A stretch of 64,000 bases of DNA, taken from assembly GCF_021648885.1 (NCBI RefSeq), contig NZ_JAKJHZ010000010.1, positions 1-64,000 of the forward strand, given 5' to 3'. A model generated the notes under the pieces. It was not told the origin of the DNA. It searched no databases and was given only the letters and a program-made list of their open reading frames with translations. This document shows, in pieces, positions 18,648-27,575 of this stretch. The translations under genes and the position numbers were made by a program. The DNA comes from Nocardioides potassii. GTDB taxonomy: Bacteria; Actinomycetota; Actinomycetes; Propionibacteriales; Nocardioidaceae. Each line of letters begins with the position of its first letter. Position 1 is the first letter of the stretch.

Positions 18648-19448
18648 ATGCCCACGCTTGAGGACGTCGTCGACCTGCTGCACGAGTGGTACCCGCCGGC
18701 CACGGCGATGGACTTCGACGCCGTCGGCCTGGTCGTGGGCGACCCGGAGGCCGAGGTCGGCAAGGTCATGTTCGCCGTCGACCCGACCCTCGAGGTCGCG
18801 CACGAGGCGGTGGAGTGGGGCGCTGACCTGGTCGTCGTGCACCACCCGCTGTTCCTCACGCCGGTCAGCTCGGTCGCCGCGACCACGCCCAAGGGCCGCA
18901 CGCTGCACACGCTCATGTCGGGCGGCTGCGCGCTGCTGGCGGCACACACCAACGCCGACCAGGCGCTGTCCGGCGTCTCGGAGTCGATGGCGTACGCCCT
19001 GGGGCTGCGCGACCTCGCGCCGATCGTGCCTGCTGCGCCGGGGTCTGCCACGGGCCAGGGGCGCGTCGGGACGGTCGACGAGACGACGCTGGGAGCCTTC
19101 GCGGCACGGGTCGCGGACGCGCTGCCGACAACGGCGCACGGCGTACGGGTGGCAGGGGAGTCGGACCGCGTCGTACGACGGGTCGCGGTGTGCGGCGGCG
19201 CCGGCGACTTCCTGCTCGACGGGCTGGTGGGCGAGGACGTCGACGTCTTCGTCACCAGCGACCTGCGGCACCACCGCGCGGGGGAGTTCCTCGAGCACGG
19301 GGGAGCGGCGCTGGTCGACGTCGCGCACTGGGCGGCGGAGTGGACGTGGCTGCCGGTGGTGGAGGCTCGGCTGCGCGAGACGCTGGGCGATAGGGTCGAG
19401 ACCAGGGTCAGCACGCGGTGCACGGACCCGTGGACGTTCCGCCACTGA
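18648..19448 (+). CDS. Nif3-like dinuclear metal-center protein
   Basis: A 266-residue member of the NIF3/YbgI/YqfO family. Metal-ligand motifs are VVVHHPLFLTPV near residues 62-73 and AAHTNADQAL near 104; the C-terminal half has CGGAGDFLLDGLVGEDVDVFVTSDLRHH, which adds further His/Asp ligands, and a final VDVAHWAAE. The family forms hexameric toroids binding two metals; its reaction is debated (GTP cyclohydrolase I type 2 annotations are weak). It precedes the zinc-ribbon protein, as do Rv2230c/Rv2229c in M. tuberculosis. Confidence 0.92.
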   Translation: MPTLEDVVDLLHEWYPPATAMDFDAVGLVVGDPEAEVGKVMFAVDPTLEVAHEAVEWGADLVVVHHPLFLTPVSSVAATTPKGRTLHTLMSGGCALLAAHTNADQALSGVSESMAYALGLRDLAPIVPAAPGSATGQGRVGTVDETTLGAFAARVADALPTTAHGVRVAGESDRVVRRVAVCGGAGDFLLDGLVGEDVDVFVTSDLRHHRAGEFLEHGGAALVDVAHWAAEWTWLPVVEARLRETLGDRVETRVSTRCTDPWTFRH

Positions 19449-19476
19449 ACCACTCGAGCACGACACAGGAGAGCCG

Positions 19477-20217
19477 TTGAAGGCCGATCCCACCCACCAG
19501 GTCCAGCTCCTCGACGTCGCCGAGCTCGACTCGCGCGCCGCGCAGCTGCGGCACCAGCGCGCGCACCTGCCCGAGCTGGCCGAGATAGCGACGCTCACCT
19601 CCGAGCGGACCGCGCTGACCGACCAGGTGCGCGACGCCCGCATCGTCGTCGACGACCTGACCGTCGAGCAGGCCAAGGCCGACCGCGAGGTCGAGCAGGT
19701 GAGGACCCGGCGCGAGCGCGACCGCTCCCGGATGGACAGCGGGCAGATCACGAACCCCAAGGACCTCGAGCGGATGCAGCACGAGCTCGTCTCCCTCGAG
19801 CGCCGGATCAGCACGCTCGAGGACGCCGAGCTCGAGGTGATGGAGGCGCTCGAGGAGGCGCAGCAGGTCCTTGACGGCCTCGGCATCCGCGCCGAGGACC
19901 TCGACGCCCGCATCGCCGAGCTGGTCGCCCAGCGCGACGAGAAGCAGGCCGCGATCGACGCGTCCCTGACCGAGGTCACCGGCGCCCGCGGGCCGGCTGC
20001 CGAGGGACTGCCCGACGACCTGATGGCGCTCTACGAGCGGCTGCGCGAGCAGAAGGGCGTCGGCGCCGCGCTCCTGCGCGCCCGCCAGTGCGGCGGCTGC
20101 CACATGACCCTCGACGCGTCCGAGATCTCGCGGATCAAGGCGGCACCGGCCGACGAGGTCATCCGCTGCGAGGAGTGCCAGCGCATCCTGGTGCGCACCG
20201 ACGAGTCCGGGCTCTGA
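19477..20217 (+). CDS. coiled-coil protein with C4 zinc ribbon
   Basis: A 246-residue protein starting at TTG after an AGGAG Shine-Dalgarno. Residues ~30-170 form a long heptad-rich antiparallel coiled coil (LTSERTALTDQVRDARIVVDD and onward). The C-terminus has two Cys pairs, CGGC and CEEC, about 30 residues apart, making a C4 zinc ribbon. Such proteins are widespread in actinobacteria downstream of nif3-like genes. Nucleic-acid or protein binding is likely; the exact role is unknown. Confidence 0.9.
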   Translation: MKADPTHQVQLLDVAELDSRAAQLRHQRAHLPELAEIATLTSERTALTDQVRDARIVVDDLTVEQAKADREVEQVRTRRERDRSRMDSGQITNPKDLERMQHELVSLERRISTLEDAELEVMEALEEAQQVLDGLGIRAEDLDARIAELVAQRDEKQAAIDASLTEVTGARGPAAEGLPDDLMALYERLREQKGVGAALLRARQCGGCHMTLDASEISRIKAAPADEVIRCEECQRILVRTDESGL

Positions 20218-20231
20218 GAGGAGCCTCTCCC

Positions 20232-21326
20232 GTGCGCATGCCCGACGCGGACCTGTTCGCCGCGCGGAGCCGCATGTCGCTGCGCGCCCGCGTCGCCCGG
20301 CTGCGCTCGAAGGGCTGGGTGATCGGCCAGTGCGCGGTCGCCGCCGGGGTTGCCTGGTTCCTGGCCAAGGACCTCTTCGGCCACGCCACGCCGTTCTTCG
20401 CACCCATCGCCGCCGTGGTGTCCCTCGGGATGTCCTACGGCCAGCGCCAGCGCCGGGTCGCCGAGGTGACCATCGGCGTAGCGCTCGGCGTCCTGCTCGG
20501 CGACACGCTCACCCACCTGATCGGCTCGGGCGGGGTGCAGATCGCGATCGTGGTGGCGTGCGGGATGTCCATCGCGCTGCTGCTCGACGCCGCCCAGCTC
20601 ATCGTCATCCAGGCCGCCGTGCAGGGGATTGTCGTCGCGGCGCTCGCCCCGGCGCCGGGTGCTGCGTTCCTCCGGTGGACCGACGCGCTGATCGGCGGAG
20701 GGGTGGCGCTGGTCGCTGCGACCGTCGTGCCCCGCGCGCCGCTGCGCCGGCCCCGCGACCAGGCCGCGGTCGTCGTACGCAAGATCGCCGAGCTGCTGCG
20801 GTGCTCCGCCGACCGGCTCGGCGACGGCGACGTCGAGAAGGCGCTCGCGGTCCTCCGCGACGCCCGCTCGACCGACCAGCTGATCGCCGAGCTGCGGGCG
20901 GCGTCCGAGGAGGGGCTGTCGGTCGTCAGCTCATCTCCTTTCCGGCGCCACCACGGCGAGCACCAGCGCCAGCTCGCCGAGCTCGTCGAGCCGCTCGACG
21001 TGGCCCTGCGCAACACCCGCGTCGTCGTACGGCGCGTGGCGGTCGCCTGCTACCGCCGCGAACCCGTGCCCGCGTCCTACGCCGCCCTGATGCGCGACCT
21101 CGCCGGGCTCGCCGACCGCGTGGCCGCCGAGCTCGTGGAGGACCGGATGGCGACCGCCGTCATCGACGACCTCATCGCGCTCGCCCACGCGACGGCGACC
21201 GTCGAGCACAGTGACGACCTGTCGGCGGAGGTGATCCTGGCCCAGGTCCGCTCGATCATCGCCGACCTGCTCGCCATGTGCGGGATGGACCCGCTCGAGG
21301 CGACGGACGCGATCCCGCTGCGCTAG
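20232..21326 (+). CDS. FUSC-like (aromatic acid exporter type) membrane protein
   Basis: A 364-residue protein. About five or six N-terminal transmembrane helices lie in residues ~35-170 (VIGQCAVAAGVAWFLAKDLF, PFFAPIAAVVSLG, VAEVTIGVALGVLLG, VQIAIVVACGMSIALLL). An elongated helical cytoplasmic half follows. This matches one half of the FUSC/ArAE fold, as in actinobacterial short versions. The GTG start lies 8 nt after AGAGGAG; an ATG two codons later is less well spaced. The transported substrate is unknown. Confidence 0.85.
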   Translation: MRMPDADLFAARSRMSLRARVARLRSKGWVIGQCAVAAGVAWFLAKDLFGHATPFFAPIAAVVSLGMSYGQRQRRVAEVTIGVALGVLLGDTLTHLIGSGGVQIAIVVACGMSIALLLDAAQLIVIQAAVQGIVVAALAPAPGAAFLRWTDALIGGGVALVAATVVPRAPLRRPRDQAAVVVRKIAELLRCSADRLGDGDVEKALAVLRDARSTDQLIAELRAASEEGLSVVSSSPFRRHHGEHQRQLAELVEPLDVALRNTRVVVRRVAVACYRREPVPASYAALMRDLAGLADRVAAELVEDRMATAVIDDLIALAHATATVEHSDDLSAEVILAQVRSIIADLLAMCGMDPLEATDAIPLR

Positions 21327-21344
21327 CCCGGACCCGGCGCCCGC

Positions 21345-21487
21345 TCGGGCGGTGGTGGAGCCACATTCGGGGCCGCTCGAACGTCGCTGGAGCACCGCTC
21401 ACCGGTGCGTCGTACGGCGACACGCCGCTCGGCGGTGGCCGAGCGACATTCTCCGGCCCACGAATGTGGGTGGGCCACCGCTCGGGC
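21345..21487. repeat. long imperfect inverted repeat between convergent genes
   Basis: Two ~53-nt arms (about 21345-21397 and 21433-21487) are imperfect reverse complements; matching blocks include GCGGTGG, CCACATTCG, GGGCC, GTCGCT and CACCG in the same order. The central loop is ~35 nt. It fills the gap between the convergent FUSC-like and yaaA genes and could be a bidirectional terminator or a palindromic repeat copy. Confidence 0.6.
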
Positions 21488-21491
21488 CGGC

Positions 21492-22271
21492 TCAGACCTC
21501 GGTCACGACGACGTCGAGCTGGGTGCCCTTGGGCGTGGGGTCGCCGACCTCGACGGTCCAGCCGAGGCGCTCGAGGGTGGCCGCCAGAGCCTTGGGGGTG
21601 CCGGGGTTCGCGCCGTCCTCGAGCAGCGCGCGGACGATGCGACCCTTGGTCGCCTTGTTGAAGTGGCTCACGACCGTGCGCTTGCCGCCGGACTCGTGGA
21701 GGACGCGGACGGTCGCCACCCGGCGGGCGAGGTCGGGCTCGGGCCGCCAGAAGGCGGCGTACGTCCCGGAGCGGAGGTCGACCAGCAGCCCGGTGCCGAC
21801 GGCGTCGCGGACGGCTCCGCCGAGGACGTCGCGCCAGGCGCCGGCGACCGATCCGGTGCCGGGGAGGGTGGCGTCGCCGGAGAGCCGATAGGCCGGGATC
21901 CGGTCGCCGGGACGGACGATGCCGAAGAGCGAGCTGGTGACCGCGACCCGGGCGGTCGCGCGCCGGCGGGCGGCCGGGGAGAGGCTGTCGAAGCCGAGCG
22001 CGTCGTAGAGGACGCCGGTGTAGATCGCGTCCGCGCGCGCGGTCGGCGCCGAGGTCAGTACGGCGTTGCGCTCGACGAGGTCGCGCTGGCTCGGGCCGAG
22101 GCCGAGCACCGTGGCCGCCTGTTCGGGGTCGTCACGGCACAGGTCGGTGAGCGCCTGCAGCAGCGTCGTACGCGTCTCCGTGAGCGTCGGCGACGACAGG
22201 GAGGCCAGGTCGAGCGGCTTGCCGCGGCGGGGAGCGGTCTTGCCCTCGCTGGGCGGCAGCAGGATCAGCAC
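21492..22271 (-). CDS. yaaA: YaaA-family peroxide stress / DNA-binding protein
   Basis: A 259-residue YaaA (DUF328) protein with the defining N-terminal motif LLPPSEGKT and the later block YTGVLYDALGFDSLSP, then VVSHFNKATKGRIVRALLED. In E. coli YaaA lowers free iron under peroxide stress and binds DNA; here that role is by family only. The GTG start gives the standard family N-terminus; the frame continues upstream without homology and was cut. It is divergent from the RNB gene with 51 nt between starts. Confidence 0.92.
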   Translation of the reverse strand: MLILLPPSEGKTAPRRGKPLDLASLSSPTLTETRTTLLQALTDLCRDDPEQAATVLGLGPSQRDLVERNAVLTSAPTARADAIYTGVLYDALGFDSLSPAARRRATARVAVTSSLFGIVRPGDRIPAYRLSGDATLPGTGSVAGAWRDVLGGAVRDAVGTGLLVDLRSGTYAAFWRPEPDLARRVATVRVLHESGGKRTVVSHFNKATKGRIVRALLEDGANPGTPKALAATLERLGWTVEVGDPTPKGTQLDVVVTEV

Positions 22272-22310
22272 GCGCGCAAGCGTAGGCACCGTGGGGTCTG
22301 GGCGAGTGGC

Positions 22311-22316
22311 TAGGGT
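22311..22316 (+). promoter_or_regulatory. leaderless -10 hexamer of the RNB ribonuclease gene
   Basis: TAGGGT, 6 nt before the ATG at 22323, no Shine-Dalgarno. Confidence 0.5.
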
Positions 22317-22322
22317 CGGGCC

Positions 22323-23771
22323 ATGCCCAGCAACCGTGTGGTGAAGGTCCGAGCGAGCGGCGACAGCGTGACCGCGCAGGAGATGCGCGACGGCATCGCG
22401 GCGATCCAGGAGCAGCAGAGGCTCTCGCCGACGTTCCCCGACGCGGTCGAGAAGGCCGCGGCCGAGGCCGCCGCGAACCCGCGGCTGCCCGAGCTCGACC
22501 GCACCGACATCGAGCTCGTCACCATCGACCCCGAGGGCGCCAAGGACCTCGACCAGGCGATGCACATCGAGCGCGACGGTGACGGCTACGTCGTCCACTA
22601 CGCGATCGCCGACGTGGCGGCGTTCGTCTCGCCGGGCGACCCGGTCGACGTCGAGGCCAACCGGCGCGGCGAGACGCTCTACGGCGCGGACTCCAAGATC
22701 CCGTTGCACCCGAAGGTGCTGAGCGAGGGGGCTGCGTCGCTGCTGCCCGACGAGGTACGACCCGCGCTGCTGTGGACGATCAAGCTCGACGAGACCGGTC
22801 AGAGGAGCGACGTCGACGTGCGGCGCGCGCGGGTGAGGTCGCGCGAGCAGCTGACCTACGAGGGCGTGCAGGCCGACGTCGACGCCGGCCGGGCGAGCGA
22901 GCTGGTCGGCCTGCTGCAGGAGGTCGGCGAGCTGCGGCTGGCCCGCGAGGCCGCACGCGGCGGCGTCTCGCTGCCGCTGCCCGAGCAGGAGCTCGTGGAG
23001 AACGACGGGCACTGGGAGCTGGAGTTCCGCCGGCTGTCCGCGGTCGAGAACTGGAACGCCCAGATCTCCCTGCTGACCGGCTTCGCCGCGGCCTCGCTGA
23101 TGGTCTACGCCCGCGTCGGCATCCTCCGCACCCTGCCGCCGGCCGACCCGCGCGACGTCCAGCGGCTGCACCGCACCGCCCGCGCGCTCGGCATCGACTG
23201 GCCGGCCGAGCAGCTCTACCCCGACTTCATCCGCACGCTCGACCCGTCGAAGCCGACCCACGCCGCGATGATCGTGGCGTGCACGCGACTGCTGCGCGGC
23301 GCCGGCTACGTCACCTTCAACGGCGAGCTGCCCGAGCAGCCGCAGCACGCGGCGCTCGCCGCGGAGTACGCCCACGTCACCGCGCCGCTGCGCCGCCTGG
23401 TCGACCGCTACGCCGGCGAGATCTGCGTCGCCCTGTGTGCGGGCACCGACGTACCGGAGTGGGTGCTCGCGGCGATGCACGAGCTCCCCGACACGATGAG
23501 CGAGTCCGGCCGTCGCGCGCACGCGTACGAGAACGCGGTGGTCGACCTCTGCGAGGCCGAGCTGCTCAAGGACCGCGTCGGGGAGACCTTCAGCGCCGTC
23601 GTCGTCGAGGTCGAGGAGAAGGACCCCACCAAGGGCGACGTGACCATCCAGGAGCCGGCCATCGAGGCGAAGGTGTCGTCCTCCTCGGAGCTCCCGCTGG
23701 GCGAGGAGGTGCAGGTCAGGCTCGTGCAGGCCGACCCGGCGTCGCGCTCGGTGTCGTTCGAGCTCGCCTGA
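22323..23771 (+). CDS. RNB-domain 3'-5' exoribonuclease (RNase II/R family)
   Basis: A 482-residue protein dominated by the RNB catalytic domain. The metal-binding signature IDPEGAKDLDQAMHIE lies at residues ~67-82, followed by HYAIADVAAFVSPGDPVDVEANRRG and later APLRRLVDRYAGEICVALCAG, the conserved RNA-path region. The last ~50 residues may form an OB/S1-like fold (SELPLGEEVQVRLVQAD). It is shorter than RNase R (~750+) and lacks N-terminal cold-shock domains, as is usual for the small actinobacterial RNB enzymes. It probably degrades structured or short RNA in the cytoplasm. Confidence 0.92.
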   Translation: MPSNRVVKVRASGDSVTAQEMRDGIAAIQEQQRLSPTFPDAVEKAAAEAAANPRLPELDRTDIELVTIDPEGAKDLDQAMHIERDGDGYVVHYAIADVAAFVSPGDPVDVEANRRGETLYGADSKIPLHPKVLSEGAASLLPDEVRPALLWTIKLDETGQRSDVDVRRARVRSREQLTYEGVQADVDAGRASELVGLLQEVGELRLAREAARGGVSLPLPEQELVENDGHWELEFRRLSAVENWNAQISLLTGFAAASLMVYARVGILRTLPPADPRDVQRLHRTARALGIDWPAEQLYPDFIRTLDPSKPTHAAMIVACTRLLRGAGYVTFNGELPEQPQHAALAAEYAHVTAPLRRLVDRYAGEICVALCAGTDVPEWVLAAMHELPDTMSESGRRAHAYENAVVDLCEAELLKDRVGETFSAVVVEVEEKDPTKGDVTIQEPAIEAKVSSSSELPLGEEVQVRLVQADPASRSVSFELA

Positions 23772-23777
23772 GCGCGG

Positions 23778-26405
23778 TCAGCCCACGGTCAACGTCACCG
23801 GGGCCGCGGTGGCGTCACTGTGTCCTGCCACCCGGAGCACGCGGACCGTGTAGGTCGTGGTGACCTGGGGGTACACCTTCAGCGAGTACGTGCCGGTGCT
23901 GGTGGTGGTGGTCGAGATGGACGTCATGGTGCCACCGACGGGCTGCACCAGCACCGAGAGCCTGATCGACCTCGCCGGCTCGGTCACGTCCGCATAGGAG
24001 CGCGTCACGGTCCCGGTGATGGTGCGGGCCGTGCCCGCCGCGCCGACCCCCGGGGTCGCCACAGGAGCAGACAGCGCGGTCGTCCAGGTCCCGACAGCGA
24101 CCGTGCCGAGGGAGCGCGACGCAGCGGGGACCCCGGCGGTCCCGGCGTAGGACACCGTGAGCTCGCCGGAGGTGGTCAGCACCGCTGGGACGGTGAAGCG
24201 GCCATCCGTGCCGGTCCGCCCGCTGGCGACCTGCACCGGCGCCTTGCCGGGTGCGGTCACCTTCACCGAGATGGTGGCACCGGGGACCGGCGTCGGCGAT
24301 CCGGTGTCCTTGAGCAGCTGACCAGTGACCGCGGCCGTCTGGCCGTAGGCCAGCGCGGTCTGGTCGACCGAGGCCGTCATGGAGGACGCCGGGATGCGTA
24401 CGGTGACGGTGCCGACGTCGAGTCTCGTCCGGTCGTACGACGTGCTGGCCGTGACCTCCAGCCTCACGACGCCGGAGACCGTCGGCTTCGCGACGAACGT
24501 GAACGTCCCGTCCGCATTGGTCCTGGCGGTCCCCAGGGAGGTGACCTTGGTGACGGTGCTCCCGTTCACCACCGACGTGCTGACGACCGAGACCGGCACG
24601 GACAGGCCGGCGACGCCGATGACGAGGCCCCCGACCTGTCGGGTCGCCCTCCCGGTGACGGTCACCGGGTCGCCGTACCACGGGGACGTGACGTCCACGG
24701 CGGCCTGGAGGGCCACCGTGCACGTGGCCACGGTGGCGTTCTGTGCCACCGGGGCGGTGACCGGCCACACCGGCAGCGCCTTGTTGGTCATCGAGAACGC
24801 TGTCGCCACGGGCATCGTGACCGTCGCGGTGGCGTTGCCCGAGGCGTCGCTCGTCGCGGTCAGTGCCGTGCTCGTCGTCCCGACGGTCTTCGTGATGGCT
24901 GCGGCGAGGCCCTTGACGGGCAGGCTGGTCGCCGTGTCGTAGAAGTAGGCCTGCACCGGCGTCGGGGCGGAGGTGCAGGCCGTCGCCGTCGGGCTGGTCG
25001 TGGCCGGCTGGCCGGCGATCATCGATCGCACCCCGACCGTACGGGGAGCCGTGGAGAACGTCAGCGGGCTCGAGACGACCTTCTGGGCTCCCGAGCTGTC
25101 GACGAGGGTGGCCGTCACCGTCGTGGCGGTCGAGCTCGCGGCCGAGCAGGTCACGTCGGTCTGGATGCTGGTCGGGTCGCTGAACGTGCAGTCCGCCTTG
25201 CCGGCCCTCCAGGACACGGAGGTCAGCGTGCGCCCCTCCGGCACCGCGGGGGCGACGCTCGCCTGCGTGGCCAGGCCGGGGACGGCGGGGTTGTTCACGC
25301 CGAGAGCGGCGCCCAGGACCGTCGGCGTGCCCGGCTGGCCGTTGGCGCCGCCGCCGATGAGGAAGCGGGAGTCGGCGGAGTTCCAGTGGGTGTCGAGCCA
25401 CGAACCGGGGTCCGGGTAGGTGGAGTAGTAGTCGTCGAAGTTGCAGTCGAGGAGGTACTCGCGCGAGGGGTCGCAGACCTGCTGCATGGCCCTGCCGCTG
25501 CCATCGGCGTAGCACATGGTGTCGGACTCGTCGAAGCAGTGGCTCATCGAGGTCCCGTGCGGCGCCGCCGGGGAGACGCCGCCCATGGTGTGGAGCAGCT
25601 CGTGGGCCTCTACCGAGTGCTGTGACGCACCGTCGCCGAACCCCCAGCAGGGGTTGTCGATGCGGGAGTACTGCGGGTAGAGGCCGTTGTTCGGGTTCCC
25701 CTGCCCGTCGGCGTCCGAGGTGTAGCGCAACGCGATGCCGCAGATGCCCTTCCCGGACGTGTCGGTCCACATGAGGTACTTCCGCTCAGGCCGGTCGTAC
25801 CCGAGAGCGCGCACGGCGTCCATCGTGGCGTTGAAGCTCGTCATCGAGCCGGTCGGGACGGTCACGTTGAGCAGCTGGACGACGCAGCCGCCACCCCCGG
25901 GCTCGGTCACGTAGCGGACGTGACGCACGCCGCCAGTCAGGGCTGCCGAGCGGTTGAACACGTCGTCGACGCCGGCCGCCCACCTCTGGATGTCGCCCTT
26001 GACCTGCTCGTAGCGGTTGGTGGCTCCGGCTTCGACGACGTACATGGCCTGGGTGCGGTACCCGGACACGCCGTCTCCGTCGCACACGACGTCCGGGGTC
26101 GTGGCCGCGGTGGTCTCGGGCGCCGGCACGCCCAGGTCCTCGGCGGCTGCCACGGCGTTGGCTCCGACGCCGTCACGGCCGTGGAGCTCGGCGGTCGAGG
26201 CCGGCTCGTCGATGTCGACCCCGGGCGGCGCGATGTCGAGGTGGGTGCACGCCGTGACACCGTCGATCACGACCAGCTCAGCGTGCGGCCCGCAGGCAGG
26301 GGCGAGGTCGAGCCGGGGCAGTGCGACGGTCACCGCGACCACGGATGCGACGCCGATGCCGAGCGCACCGAGCACTGCGGGGACGGTGCGGCGGCCGTTG
26401 CTCAT
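23778..26405 (-). CDS. secreted metzincin-like metalloprotease with C-terminal Ig-like repeats
   Basis: An 875-residue exported protein starting at the ATG of MSNGRRTVPAVLGALG; residues ~11-30 are a hydrophobic signal or anchor segment. Near residues 275-320 it has the zinc site HELLHTMGG, a further His in APHGTSMSHC, and DESDTMCYAD, which looks like a Met-turn; together they suggest a metzincin-type protease. Several Cys suggest disulfides. From about residue 360 it consists of repeated beta-sandwich modules (ATTVTATLVDSSG..., VTVTGRATRQ..., AVTGQLLKDTG..., TITGTVTRSY...), like bacterial Ig folds, ending without a sorting signal. It diverges from the repeat-protein / M50 operon. Confidence 0.75.
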   Translation of the reverse strand: MSNGRRTVPAVLGALGIGVASVVAVTVALPRLDLAPACGPHAELVVIDGVTACTHLDIAPPGVDIDEPASTAELHGRDGVGANAVAAAEDLGVPAPETTAATTPDVVCDGDGVSGYRTQAMYVVEAGATNRYEQVKGDIQRWAAGVDDVFNRSAALTGGVRHVRYVTEPGGGGCVVQLLNVTVPTGSMTSFNATMDAVRALGYDRPERKYLMWTDTSGKGICGIALRYTSDADGQGNPNNGLYPQYSRIDNPCWGFGDGASQHSVEAHELLHTMGGVSPAAPHGTSMSHCFDESDTMCYADGSGRAMQQVCDPSREYLLDCNFDDYYSTYPDPGSWLDTHWNSADSRFLIGGGANGQPGTPTVLGAALGVNNPAVPGLATQASVAPAVPEGRTLTSVSWRAGKADCTFSDPTSIQTDVTCSAASSTATTVTATLVDSSGAQKVVSSPLTFSTAPRTVGVRSMIAGQPATTSPTATACTSAPTPVQAYFYDTATSLPVKGLAAAITKTVGTTSTALTATSDASGNATATVTMPVATAFSMTNKALPVWPVTAPVAQNATVATCTVALQAAVDVTSPWYGDPVTVTGRATRQVGGLVIGVAGLSVPVSVVSTSVVNGSTVTKVTSLGTARTNADGTFTFVAKPTVSGVVRLEVTASTSYDRTRLDVGTVTVRIPASSMTASVDQTALAYGQTAAVTGQLLKDTGSPTPVPGATISVKVTAPGKAPVQVASGRTGTDGRFTVPAVLTTSGELTVSYAGTAGVPAASRSLGTVAVGTWTTALSAPVATPGVGAAGTARTITGTVTRSYADVTEPARSIRLSVLVQPVGGTMTSISTTTTSTGTYSLKVYPQVTTTYTVRVLRVAGHSDATAAPVTLTVG

Positions 26406-26622
26406 GTCCCGTCCGATCGGCATCGGCACGCGGGTCCTGAGGAGCGCGGTGGCCTGCGGGCCGACCCTCGCCGCTCGCGTCGGTCCCGGCGAGTCGGACG
26501 ACCACACGTGGTCGGCGTCCTCGATGACCACCCGGGAACGTAGGTGTGGTCCGAGCTCGCCTGCCGTCGTACGCGGTTCCAGTCCCTAGGGGTGTTGAGC
26601 ACCCCGGCGTCCTTCGCGTTGG

Positions 26623-26643
26623 GTGAACACCTGTCCTGTTCAC
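26623..26643. promoter_or_regulatory. palindromic operator candidate upstream of the 26667 operon
   Basis: GTGAACA-7 nt-TGTTCAC, a perfect 7-bp inverted repeat ending 23 nt before the ATG at 26667, in the divergent gap 26406-26666. A related GGTGTTGAGCACC site lies at 26591-26603, beside CTAGGGG which may be part of a promoter. A helix-turn-helix dimer could bind here; the regulator is unknown. Confidence 0.45.
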
Positions 26644-26666
26644 ACCCGACACGTGGGGGTCGCACC

Positions 26667-27575
26667 ATGAACGACGAAGGTCTGTCAGCCGACGAGATGG
26701 CCGCCGAGAGCGCCACCGCGCTCCCGGACAAGGAGGTCGTCTCGATCCTCGACCTCAACGCCGACCTGGACCTCGCCATCGACGCGGCCGCGCCGATCGA
26801 CCTCGCCGTCGGCGCCAACGCCAACGTCGCGGCCCCGATCGATGCCGCCGTCGGCGCAAACGTCCTGTCCGAGGGCTCGAGCGCCCAGGCGCTCGCCGAC
26901 CAGGGCGTGATGATCAACCAGGACGTCACCGGTGACGCGACCGCCGAGTCCCTGCAGGACAGCGCGATCGAGCAGGGCGACGCCGCATCGGCCACGGACG
27001 CGGCTGCCTCGACCGACGTGGCCGCGGGCGGCACGGAGCCGACCGCCGCGATCCTCGACGCCGGGACCGTCGGCGACACCGTGGGTGGCGTGACCGACGG
27101 AGGGACCGACGGAGCGACCGACACCGTGGGTGGTGTGACCGACGGCGTCACCGACACCGTCGACGGTGTCACGGACGGTACGACCGGCGAGGTGACCGAC
27201 ACCGTCGGAGGTGTCACGGACGGGGCGACCGACGGCGTCGGTGGCGTGACGGACGGCGTCGGCGGGGTCACCGACGGTGTGGGCGGCGTGACCGACGACG
27301 TGAGCGGGATGCTCGACGGCAACCTGCTCAACGTCAACGTCGACCTCGCTGCCGACGCCGACATCGCCGCCCCCATCAACGGTGCCGTGGCGGCCAACGC
27401 CAACGTGGCCGCGCCGATCGACGCGGCGGTCTCGGCCAACATCGGGTCCATCGACAGCGACGCCGTCGCGGTCGCGCAGCAGGACGCGATCATCAACCAG
27501 AACATCACCGGCGACGCCTCGGCGACCGCCGACCAGGCCTCGGAGATCTCACAGCCCGACCAGCCGCAGCCGTGA
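26667..27575 (+). CDS. repetitive acidic protein, partner of the PqqD-M50 protease
   Basis: A 302-residue, very acidic, Ala/Val/Gly-rich protein lacking Cys. It has two homologous ~70-residue modules, near residues 30-105 and 220-300, each with (A)NANVAAPIDAAV(G/S)AN, a Q-rich stretch, and I-N-Q-(D/N)-(V/I)-T-G-D-A. They flank a low-complexity centre of GGVTDGV-type repeats (bases ~27061-27310). There is no signal peptide. The GTGA overlap with the next gene implies coupled translation. The second modules (IINQNITGDASATADQ) recall beta-strand or amyloid-like repeats, but this is impression only. I recognise the pairing with M50/PqqD proteins from other actinobacteria but know no function. Confidence 0.82.
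   Translation: MNDEGLSADEMAAESATALPDKEVVSILDLNADLDLAIDAAAPIDLAVGANANVAAPIDAAVGANVLSEGSSAQALADQGVMINQDVTGDATAESLQDSAIEQGDAASATDAAASTDVAAGGTEPTAAILDAGTVGDTVGGVTDGGTDGATDTVGGVTDGVTDTVDGVTDGTTGEVTDTVGGVTDGATDGVGGVTDGVGGVTDGVGGVTDDVSGMLDGNLLNVNVDLAADADIAAPINGAVAANANVAAPIDAAVSANIGSIDSDAVAVAQQDAIINQNITGDASATADQASEISQPDQPQP

Noticed and set aside
27061..27310. CRISPR-like array
   Set aside because: The repeats are in-frame codons for GGVTDGV-type peptides with no regular spacers.
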